NCBI GenBank assembly: GCA_029747585.1
Contig: JAPEVF010000931.1
Span: 1 to 17,448 of the forward strand
Direction: 5' to 3'
DNA from: Pleurotus djamor
Lineage: Eukaryota > Basidiomycota > Agaricomycetes > Agaricales > Pleurotaceae
DNA length: 17,448 bases
The notes under the pieces are model-generated. The model saw nothing but the letters and a program-made list of their open reading frames with translations. It made no database searches and was not told where the DNA came from. Below are positions 9,664 through 17,448 of the stretch, one piece after another. Each line of letters opens with the position of its first letter. Within the stretch, counting starts at the first letter, position 1. The translations under genes were made by a program, and so were the position numbers.

Positions 9664-12600
9664 ATTGAGTACTACGAGTTTATCGGAATCTGCGAAGGAA
9701 TACTTGACAATGGAGGACCCTACGCTACCGATGTCGTCTTCGGTGACCATCAGGTCATTGAGGGACAGTTCAGTATTGATTGGTCAGTACCCAACCAATC
9801 ATACATGATATCCGACACCGTCTGTGCGATCGCGTGCTTGATCGAGCCCGAGTTGATTCATAACCCGCATTTTGACCTAAGAAACTGGTACCTGCGTCGA
9901 ACCACCGAGTTATTCGAGTTTCGACTCGAGATGGACGAAGAATGGGTCCTTGAATTCCTTCGCATGGCCGAATCCAACTTCTCGCCTGAGCAAATCGAGA
10001 CCATACTTCAGATAATGGATTTCTTCGACCAGACCGGCGCAGAAACTATTAGTGTCGATGTCGGACCAGATGGGGTAGTAAGCCTGGAAGAAGTTCCCAT
10101 ATCGGATGGAAGCAACGACCACGAGCTAGATACCATCGAAAGCCTTCAGCTGCTGGGACTTCAAGTGGAACGCGGGACTTACCCTGCACTCCAGCGAAAC
10201 ACCGCAATGGCAAAGGACCCTACGCGACTGGTGCCGAGACCTCTAGTGGTCAACGTTAAAGTCAACGGCCATCCCGCGCGAGCCTTGATTGACTCAGGTT
10301 CGCTCGGTGATTTCATGTCTACAAATCTAGCTACTCAGTTAGGTTTGAAGATGGTCCAACTGTCAAAACCCTTACCGGTGCAGTTAGCAGTTCAAGGTTC
10401 ACGCTCGAAGGTGAACTTCGGTTGTCGAGCTAAGCTCGAGTACCACACGATCGCCGAAGAAAGATATTTTGATGTAATCAACGTGTCGAATTATGATTTG
10501 ATTCTGGGAACACCATTTTTGTTTCAGCATCAAATTACGATGAGTGTTAACCCACCTAAGGTCACCATTGGCTCGAAAACCTCGACTCCAATCAAGGGAG
10601 TCGGCGTGGCTAAGTTGGCATCGCAGGCGATCCACGTTCCCAGCGAGGACGAACTTGAACGAATCCGAGAGGAGCTCAGAAGATATGCTGAGCCCCTGTG
10701 TGTACCTGCTGAGGAGACCCCTCTCCCTCCCTTGCGCGCTATTAACCATGAAATTCCGCTGATCGACGAGAATAAAACATACCACTGGCGTCCGTCTCGT
10801 TGTCCGGAGCCACTACGAGACCAATGGAACCAAAAGCGAGCTAATTACATCAAGACTGGCCGCTGGAAGTTCACCTCTGCTGGAAATGCCATTCCTATGA
10901 TGTTGATCTACAAACCGGGGACGAAGCTTCTTCGGGTAGTAAACGATCTTCGAGAACGCAACGCAAACACCAAGAAGATGTTGTCGCCGTTGCCGGTCAT
11001 TGATGCAATCCTTCGTCATGTCGCGCGAGCCCGATTCTTCAGTCTAGTTGATGGTCAGAACGCCTATGAGCAGATAAGGGTTATACCGGCTCATGTATCT
11101 CGTACAACGGTGACTACGCCCGACGGTAACATGCAATCGTTAGTGATGCAACAAGGAGATTGCAACGCACCGGCGACGTACCAGGCGCTGATAAATCACT
11201 TGTTCGCTCCGTACATCGGCGTCTTCATGTATGTATATCTTGACGATATAATTATCTTCTCGAACTCGCTGGAAGAACACATTAAACATGTGAAGCTCGT
11301 TCTTGACATCCTGAAACGCGAGAAGCTTTACCTTGCCGCGCACAAGCTTCATTTTTTATGCAAGGAGCTTCGGGTACTGGGTCGTATTGTCGACGAGGGT
11401 GGAATTCGAATGGACCCCGACAAGGTCGACTCGGTTTTGAAGTGGAAAGTCCCCACCAATAGGACTCTCCTTCGTGGCTTCTTGGGCGCGGTGGGATATC
11501 TCGCTGATGACATCGCACGGGTTCGTATCCCTATGGGGATTTTGTCATCGTTAACTGGGGATACCGTGCCTTTTCGCTGGGAGTTTACTCACCAGCGTGC
11601 GTTTGAGGACATTAAGCAGCTCGTCCACCAGCATCGTAACGTCCGTCGAAAGCCTTTGGATTACTCGGAGGATGCACCGCCCATTTGGGTTGTAACGGAT
11701 GGGTGCGCCACTGGAATTGCTGGCGTCGTCAGTCAAGGAAAGGACTGGAAGACAGCGAACGTAGCTGCCTTTTTCTCTGCGAAGCTCAACCCTGCCCAGC
11801 AGAACTACCCAGTCCATGAGATTGAGATGCTTGCGGGTGTCGAGACGATGTTGCGCCATCGGGACATCTTGCAAGGCGCAAATTTTAAATGGTTGACGGA
11901 CCATAAAGGCTTGATTCACTTACTAAATCAAAAGAACCTCTCTGGACGACAAGCCAGATGGTTGGAGAAGATTTCCGAGTTTGATTTCACGCCGGAATAC
12001 ATCCCTGGGACTGAGAATGTTCTGAGTGATGCCCTGTCGCGTTTATACGCGTCAGATGACAAGGGGACCAAACGTTCGCCTTCGGAATATGCGTATCTGG
12101 ATGTTGATGACGATATGCCAGGTTTAATCGCTGCACCTGTGTCTCTTGAGACGGAGTCTGAGCCAAGGTACAACCTAAGAAAGAATAGGAGGCTCACCGA
12201 AAAAGCTAGGGCGCTCCTAGAACCTGAGGAGGCTGCTCCTAGTCCTCCTGAATCGTCTAATTTCGTTTGCAAATCCCTAGGCAAACGAAAGGAGGGCGGG
12301 ACTGGTAAAAGAAAAGAAAACCAGCACTCACCCATGGCTTTGGACGTCGTCGAAGACAGCGTGGACGAAATGCCGTCATCCGCTGATCCCGGGTTTGATA
12401 TCACCGATCAACCTCCCACGGAAGCTTCTTCTTCGCTCCCACCACCACCTTCTCTGCTCGATGTCATCGGCGACGACGAGCACGGCTTGGACATTCCTGC
12501 CTCCCTTCTCAGCCGCTACGGCGAGGACAAGTTCTTCCAAGCCATCATTGAAGACCCTCGAAGCCACAAGAACTTCGAGTACAACAACGGCCTCCTGTAC

Positions 12601-14111
12601 CTCAAGACAAAGGACAGGACCGCACTGTGTATCCCCCACATCAAGGTGGGAGGGCGTAACATCCGAGAGATCGTCATCTCGGAAGCCCACTCGCTCCTCG
12701 CGCATCTAGGAGCCAGCAAGACAATCGCCTACCTTCGTGACCACGTCTGGTGGAAGGACCTGGTGAAGGATACTCAGGCTTTTTGTGAGTCCTGCACCAC
12801 CTGTCTGCGCTCGAAACCGAGCAACCAGAAACCATACGGATTGCTCAATCCCCTCCCAGTGGCTTCCTACCCCTGGGAAGCAATAGGTGTGGACTTCATA
12901 GGACCATTACCCGAATCCGGCGACCGTGACGCAACGTACGACTCAATTACGGTCGTCATTGATCTTTTAACTGCTATGGTCCATCTGGTACCCAGCCGAA
13001 CGACGTACACAGCCAAAAACGTCGCTGAACTCATATTTGGTGAAGTGTACAAGCTACATGGGCTGCCCAGGCGCATCGTAAGTGACCGTGACGTCCTCTT
13101 CACGAGCCAGTTCTGGAAACATCTCCACAGGCTCATCGGTACCCAGCTCAACATGTCCAGCGCGTACCATCCCGAATCGGATGGCTCCACCGAACGCGCA
13201 AATTGAACCGTCACTCAAATGATTCGGTCGTGCATCCACCCTTCCCAGCGCGATTGGGTATCCAAACTTCCAGCTATCGAATTCGCGATCAACATCTCGC
13301 GTTCTGAGAGTACCGGGTACTCCCCCTTCTTCCTCAACTCAGGACGAACGCCCCGACCCTTTATTTGGGACTCAAACCAGGCCGTCGAGTTCCCTGGTGT
13401 ACGCGTTTTCGCTCAAAAAATTCGCTACACTGTCATGGCTGCTCATGACAGCATCCTAGCAGCTCGCATCAAGCAGACCAGGGATGCTAACCGCCACCGC
13501 CGTCCAGCTCCTTTTGTCGTTGACAATCTGGTCTATATTTCCACCAAGAACCTCTCCTTCCCCAAGGGACTGGCTCGCAAATTTGTACCCAAGTATATTG
13601 GGCCGTATAAGGTTGTTCGTGACTTCAAGAACGACACCTTCGAGCTCGAATTATCCGCTCGCCTCAAGCAACGAGGAGTACATCCCTCGTTCCACGCTTC
13701 CTTGCTTCGGATCCATATCCCGAACGACGACCGCCTCTTCCCTGGCAGGCACGACAGCCAACTCATCGATGAGGACGATCGAATTGAATCCGAGTGGGCT
13801 GTTGATGCCATCGTATCGCACTACGGCTCAAAAAAGGATGCCGTTTTCCAAATACGTTGGACTTCGGGTGACCTAACCTGGCTCCCGTATCACCATGTAA
13901 GTCATCTACACGCTTTGACATCTTACTTGGAAGTCTTAGGTGTCCCGGATATTCGCCGACTACCCCCTGGCACCGGCACACCTCCCGACGACGACCCTCA
14001 AGTCTTTACTGGGTCTTTGGCTTTCCAAATCGAGCCTACCCCCTCTCCTCTCCCTATAAAAACCACCTTCCACCCATCCTCCTCCTCATCTCATCGTCCC
14101 AGTCGTTTTCC
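9664..14111 (+). pseudogene. pol: Gypsy pol polyprotein (PR-RT-RH-IN-chromodomain) broken by one TGA
   Basis: The frame is open from 9586 and coding-like from 9664; the first in-frame Met is only at 9805. Domains in order: aspartic protease with DSG (Asp codon 10291-10293); reverse transcriptase with SLVDGQNAYEQI and YLDD (11236-11247); RNase H with VTDG (11698-11700), HEIEML, LTDHK and SDALSR; integrase with HHCC zinc site (H 12688 and 12703, CESC at 12784) and D-D-35-E (12892, 13084, 13192); GPY at 13600-13608; a chromodomain-like tail at about 13792-13942 (DAIVSHY, IRW, LTWLPYH). All catalytic residues are present. TGA at 13204-13206 follows the catalytic Glu by three codons, inside the motif normally reading ERANRT, so an Arg codon CGA has become TGA. 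Beyond it the frame stays open to the N at 14112. The C-terminus of pol is therefore uncertain. Confidence 0.88.
14055..14062 (+). promoter_or_regulatory. TATA box and CT-rich leader of ORF3
   Basis: TATAAAAA at 14055-14062 sits in the tail of pol and is followed by a strongly pyrimidine-rich stretch (14063-14110), a common basidiomycete core-promoter layout. The leader to the ATG at 14278 would be about 190 nt. This points to a separate transcript inside the element. Confidence 0.6.
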
Positions 14112-14277
14112 NAAACATCCACCTTCCTTCCTACCAAAAAACAGCAACACTCCTTCTATTCCTCGTCGTCCTCGTACCATCCGTCGTACCCCCATCGCCT
14201 CGTGCTGTAATCACTGCCGTCTTCGCTTCCCACCTCGTCGTAACCGTCGCCGTCGTATACATCACCCAAAAAGAATG

Positions 14278-14961
14278 CCTCAGACATTCAAGCACTTCAA
14301 GGTTGCAGGAGCCCACTCCTACTCCTTCACCGACCCCGTTACCGACGCTATCACCACCTACACCGGCGAGCAGATCAAGGATTTCATCCGCCACGACCGT
14401 GATCTTCGCAAGGGCAACGTTCGTCCCACCGACCCTTCCCCATGCGGATACGCCGACTTTGCCGAGCGGTTCAACCTCGAAGACGGCGTACATACCAAGT
14501 TTTGCTTCTTCAACAGTGACGGGGCCCTCACAGTTGCCGGCCCTCAACTTGGGTATCGTGCAGTCATCCCCGATGGAGGATACGAGACGGACACCCCTGT
14601 CCCTCGTCGTGCCCCTGCTGCCCCTGGCATCACCACCACAACTACTACATCCGTTTCAGCTCCCGCCTCCCCTTCCTCCGATGTCCTCACTCCCCAACGT
14701 CGTGAACTCATCAGCGAAATCCTCTGGGACCAAGCCGAGAACAATATCCGTCAAAAGAAGCGCCGCGACGCCCACATTGCCGCACGCAAAGCTCTAAAGG
14801 CTCAAAAAGCCAAGGAGCGCAAGGAAACTCGCGCCGAACGCATTCGCAACACCGACGCTCCCACCGGCACATCTCCCTTCGCTGCCGCCTCTTCCTCCTC
14901 CTCTTCCTCCATCAATCTCGACGACATGGATGAAGACACTCCCGTCAAGAAGACCGCTTAG
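14278..14961 (+). CDS. ORF3: accessory protein in the env position of the gypsy element, 227 aa
   Basis: The ATG at 14278 has a good context (AAAAAGAATGCC) and follows a TATA box plus CT-rich leader. It lies between the pol tail and the polypurine tract, so inside the element. The protein has a folded-looking first half (KHFKVAGAHSYSF, DPVTDAITTYTGEQIKDFI, FAERFNL, TVAGPQLGY), a Pro/Thr/Ser linker with a Thr run (about residues 122-145), a helical Lys/Arg-rich segment (RQKKRRDAHIAARKALK and on, about 160-195), a Ser run, and an acidic end (INLDDMDED). There is no signal peptide or membrane segment, so it is not an envelope protein. The first-half motif resembles hypothetical proteins I associate with agaric genomes. 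I cannot name a function; the basic helix suggests nucleic-acid binding (inference). It is in frame with pol across the N at 14112, but this depends on that base. Confidence 0.7.
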   Translation, partial: PQTFKHFKVAGAHSYSFTDPVTDAITTYTGEQIKDFIRHDRDLRKGNVRPTDPSPCGYADFAERFNLEDGVHTKFCFFNSDGALTVAGPQLGYRAVIPDGGYETDTPVPRRAPAAPGITTTTTTSVSAPASPSSDVLTPQRRELISEILWDQAENNIRQKKRRDAHIAARKALKAQKAKERKETRAERIRNTDAPTGTSPFAAASSSSSSSINLDDMDEDTPVKKTA

Positions 14962-14982
14962 GTTGCAGTTCACACAGTGAAC

Positions 14983-14995
14983 CGCGGAGGGCGTA
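14983..14995 (+). other. Polypurine-like tract before the 3' LTR
   Basis: GCGGAGGGCGTA directly precedes TGTAACGG. A purine-rich stretch next to a TG dinucleotide is the expected primer site for plus-strand DNA synthesis in Ty3/gypsy elements. It is short and imperfect. Confidence 0.5.
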
Positions 14996-15382
14996 TGTAA
15001 CGGCTCGGACCTCTGTCCGCGTCTATTCTCTTTGCTCTCCTCTCTTCTCCTCTCTTCCCCCTCGTATATACCCTTGACCCCAGTCGTTCCTTACCTGTCA
15101 TAGTGTTACACCTTGGTACGCCACTTCGTATCCTCAGCCAACTTGTCTTCCTCTCGTTTTACTAGTATTTCCATGATTTACCCAGAACCCTCTGCCCTAG
15201 GACTACAGTATATAAGTTCCTGCTATGTATGCTTGTATTCCTCAGTGCTTCCAATACCACGGCTTTAATCTGGTTACTCTCGGACGCCTCTAAGCTTTCA
15301 TCTCTCATCTCTCCTATCATCTCCTATCGCCCCTCTCGTGTGTCGTGACCAAGTTCGGCTTACCTCGACTTGCACACGCCAC
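14996..15382 (+). repeat. Probable 3' LTR, about 387 bp
   Basis: It begins TGTAACGG after the purine tract and is proposed to end CACGCCACA at 15382, giving TG...CA ends. It contains a TATA box (TATATAAG at 15209-15216) and pyrimidine-rich R/U5-like sequence. No second copy exists in the window, so the ends rest on signals only; the adjacent five bases GTCTG would be the target duplication. No coding frame is seen in it. Confidence 0.5.
15209..15216 (+). promoter_or_regulatory. TATA box inside the LTR
   Basis: TATATAAG lies 213 bp into the probable LTR and about 175 bp before the F-box fragment. It would start the retroelement transcript in an intact copy and could now drive transcription of the F-box remnant. 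Confidence 0.5.
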
Positions 15383-16893
15383 AGTCTGACTCGGTCGACG
15401 CTGGGTCTCTGAATTTGTGGCGCAACATTCTGGGTGTTTGCCGCCACTGGCGACAAATTATCTGGAATACTCCACAGTTCTGGTCCTGGATATGCTTAGC
15501 CGACCCCACGGAGGTGATTGAGATGAGCACAAAGCTTTCTCGGTCAGCTCCCTTGTCCCTTGTGTGCCCGTCATGGTCGTCTTGGGATTTTTCCATCTTT
15601 GACCTCGCCCAGACCACTGCCGAGGCAGCAGGCAGCAGGATCAAACGATTGACTATCGATCTCAGTCACTCTGTTGATCCTGACTTCACTGCCAATGTCA
15701 TCGAGTCGATGCTCAAAGAGGCAACTACCCTTGAAGCACTCCGTTTAAATTTCTCCGATGTGAATGAAGGAAACGTCCATCTTCCGGTCTCGATCACCTC
15801 TTGGGCCGCTGCAACGACGTCGCTTCAAGTTTTAGATCTATACCATGTTTTAATCCCTATAGACACCCCCAAATTTCCTTCCCTTCGGACACTTAACATC
15901 ACGTATCATGGAAATGGTCTCAATCTTCACCGTTTGGCTCTTTCCTGGGTCGTCCGGTGTCTTTCCGGATCACCAAAACTCGAAGAAGTCAAGCTTTCGA
16001 CGGTATCAGCGACAGAATCTGACGCGTTGGACGAGTCCTTATACGGTCCTTTTCCGATCACGCTACCGCACCTCAAAAGCTTCTTCATACTTTCGGAGTA
16101 TCTTGACGACACACAACTCTTCAGTTACCTCGACATTCCAATCTCTGCCTATATAAACGCCTCATATTCAACGCTTCGACCTGACTCCACATCCCCAGAC
16201 TTCACGCACATCCAACGCCTATTTTCGATGTATGGATCACGGTCCACCCCATCTGTTGACGAGATCTTCATTGAAATTGACGATTCCAGTCGTGTATTCT
16301 TTATCCAATTACGCGACCTTGCATCCGCCGACGGTGCTCCCTTCCTCTCTTTATCAATTCCGTTCGTACCTCCAGCCGTGCAAAGCTACGTCCATCTTTG
16401 CTCGACGCTTCCTATCTCACAGGTGACTAACCTCACGTTCTCGAACGCTGAATACACCGAAACGTCCAGCCCTTGGGCGTCCTTACTTCCTGGCTTCACC
16501 AACCTCAGACGGTTGGGCGTAAAGTACTGCAATCCCTCCATGGTGTGGGCCCTTTATCAGTCGTCCCCGCCCTCCAACATGTTCCTCGAAACATTCTGCG
16601 AAACCGAGCAAGAATTCAGCGAAGGGGATATACCAAAGCACAAGACCAAGCAAGACCTTGACAGTCTATGTGCGGCGGCCATGCAGGACCTCGAAGATGG
16701 GGACGCGTCCCTGCGAGAGGTTCCACTTACCCTGACACTTCTCAAGGCGCGAAGAGACATGGGATTCCATATAAAGAAGTATGTCATCCAGAACTGCATC
16801 ATCACGTCGACTCAGGTTGAGACGCTGAGACGGTTTACCGAAGTTGAATGGGATGGCATAGAAGACGGCGGCGAGGCTCTGAATGGTGACTAG
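15383..16893 (+). CDS. F-box/LRR-like protein lacking its N-terminus
   Basis: A single long frame ends at TAG 16891-16893. It opens at 15349 with no ATG; the first in-frame Met is at 15523, inside the protein. The first residues (LWRNILGVCRHWRQIIWNTP then FW) are the second half of an F-box, so the start of the F-box with its usual LPxE motif is missing. The rest has leucine-rich repeat-like strands (LEALRLNFSDV, LQVLDLYHVLI, LRTLNITYHG, LEEVKLSTV, LRRLGVKYCN), as in the agaric F-box proteins that recruit substrates to SCF ubiquitin ligases (family knowledge). The loss coincides with the proposed LTR end at 15382, so insertion probably removed the 5' exon. No internal stop is seen over about 500 codons. 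If an upstream exon exists elsewhere or translation starts at 15523, a shortened protein could be made. Confidence 0.7.
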
Positions 16894-16917
16894 TGACTAG
16901 TGACTAGTCACTGGTCA
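16885..16917. repeat. TGACTAG heptamer repeat and dyad at the F-box gene end
   Basis: TGACTAG occurs three times in a row (16887-16907), the first copy containing the stop codon. It flows into TCACTGGTCA, so that TGACTAGTGACTAG and CTAGTCACTGGTCA form an inverted repeat with one mismatch; TGACTAGTCA at 16901-16910 is a perfect palindrome. In RNA this would fold into a hairpin just after the stop. Confidence 0.8.
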
Positions 16918-16982
16918 TCTCAGAGCTTAGATAATGCACCACTGCTGTTCAGCGCTGCATGTCAATGTCTTCGTAGGAATAG

Positions 16983-16988
16983 AATAAA
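16983..16988 (+). terminator. Poly(A) signal of the F-box gene
   Basis: AATAAA at 16983-16988, followed by CT and a T8 run, lies 90 bp after the stop codon. Consistent with 3' end formation of the F-box transcript. Confidence 0.55.
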
Positions 16989-17192
16989 CTTTTTTTTCGG
17001 ACGGCCGTCCCTGTTTTCGTGCGACTCCTTGCTCCTCTTCGACTCCTAGGACGTGTGACTCACTCCATCAGGAAAACCTGTTTTGAGTAGGAGCATAAAA
17101 AATCTACAACGTAAAAAGTGTTGGTCATTCAAAGTACTGAAAGTTGGAAAGTGTTCTTTCAATGCTTTTGTAGATGACTTTAATTTTACAGC

Positions 17193-17448
17193 CAGCTTTA
17201 TGATGCTTTTATAGCTTCCACAAAANGTTTGATCAGGTGTGTTCTTGCTTTCACAGCTTTCGGTGGCTTTTTCAGATCCTGTGAAAAGTCGCAGCTGCTC
17301 CCACAGCTTTTCATGGCTTTTGCAGGGTCTGTGGGAAATTTCTGACTGCTGTGACAGCTTTTTGTGACTTTCACACGGTTTTGCAAAATCGGCAACCAAT
17401 TTCACAGCTTCTGATAGATTTTGCTGATTTTCTACTTTGTGTAATATT
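17193..17448. repeat. Degenerate 50-51-bp tandem repeat, at least four copies
   Basis: Units start at 17251, 17301, 17352 and 17402, each with YNACAGCTT, then a T-rich TGGCTTTT-like block, CAG and a GTGAAA or GTGGGAAA-like end. A more diverged copy starts near 17193 (CAGCTTTATGATGCTTTT). The array runs to the right edge. Because the period is near 51 nt, the minus strand stays open through it, but the sequence looks like a satellite, not a gene. Confidence 0.7.

Larger units (their letters stand above)
9640..15382 (+). mobile_element. 5'-truncated Ty3/gypsy (chromovirus-type) LTR retrotransposon
   Basis: The order protease, reverse transcriptase, RNase H, integrase, chromodomain is that of Ty3/gypsy elements. 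The 3' side is complete to a purine-rich tract and a probable LTR (14996-15382). On the 5' side there is no LTR, no primer-binding site and no gag with a CCHC knuckle: the coding frame simply opens after a TAG at 9583-9585, and the first family-like residues (EYYEFIGICEGILD) appear at about 9664, so the boundary near 9640 is approximate. One nonsense codon (13204-13206) interrupts the polyprotein. Truncation plus nonsense codon mean it cannot move by itself. Confidence 0.8.

Noticed and set aside
2779..9820. 13-bp match ATATCCGACACCG shared by 2780-2792 and 9808-9820
   Set aside because: A match of this length is expected by chance once or twice in a window of this size, and flanks do not agree.
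14112..14797. Alternative long frame with a hydrophobic, membrane-like stretch
   Set aside because: The hydrophobic run is what a CT-rich leader and Thr/Pro/Ser-rich DNA gives in the wrong frame; ORF3 in the other frame has better protein character.
13219..14961. One long frame fusing the pol tail to ORF3
   Set aside because: The fusion depends on counting the N at 14112 as a base, and a TATA box, CT-rich leader and good ATG lie between. Two separate products are more likely.
17046..17405. 119-codon minus-strand ORF in the right-edge repeats
   Set aside because: Open because the repeat period is close to a multiple of three; contains an N and repeat-derived residues only.
1..17448. tRNA, rRNA, CRISPR or bacterial-type defence genes, and a TET/JBP oxygenase
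   Set aside because: None seen: no cloverleaf, no regular spacer-repeat array, and no HxD...H dioxygenase pattern in any long frame.

Overview
The window looks like a piece of a mushroom-forming basidiomycete (Agaricomycetes) genome, in a repeat-rich accessory region. The reasons are: genes split by many introns of only 51-73 nt with GTRNGN/AG borders; CT-rich leaders; a KDZ-family transposase with a treble-clef-like cysteine cluster; a chromodomain-bearing Ty3/gypsy retroelement of the agaric type; and an F-box/leucine-rich protein of the kind expanded in these fungi. Nearly everything here is mobile-element or multicopy-family material. The five N positions (382, 1178, 1412, 14112, 17226) all lie in or beside homopolymers, so they look like consensus artefacts.

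Layout. (1) 1-316, minus strand: N-terminal part of an unrecognised low-complexity protein running off the left edge. (2) 317-951: divergent intergenic region with three 21-bp tandem repeats. (3) 952-3674: a seven-exon gene (gene A, about 791 aa) of an uncharacterised, tryptophan-rich Agaricomycete family. (4) 4088-4738: a three-exon gene (gene B), intact except for one TGA that looks like a mutated CGA. (5) 4871-5420: a TATA box and a short gene (gene C) resembling only the N-terminal module of gene A. (6) 5571-9279: a nine-exon KDZ transposase gene that can be spliced into an uninterrupted frame of about 1094 codons. (7) 9469-9627: four copies of a near-palindromic CTGGATANATCCAG-like motif. 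(8) about 9640-15382: a 5'-truncated Ty3/gypsy element holding protease, reverse transcriptase, RNase H, integrase and chromodomain, broken by one TGA, then an extra ORF (14278-14961) with its own TATA box, a polypurine tract and a probable 3' LTR. (9) 15383-16893: an F-box/LRR-like gene lacking its N-terminus exactly where the LTR ends. (10) 16894-17448: heptamer repeat, poly(A) signal, then degenerate 50-51-bp tandem repeats.

How the parts relate. Genes A, B, C and the KDZ gene all lie on the plus strand, head to tail, with short gaps. Fragments of the A type occur on both sides of B. This raises the possibility that A and B are accessory genes that travel with KDZ elements. The gypsy element appears to have landed in or next to the F-box gene and later lost its 5' LTR and gag. 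The clear nonsense codons fit TCGA to TTGA transitions, as expected from a CpG/TCG-directed mutation process acting on repeats, while the KDZ gene has escaped it.
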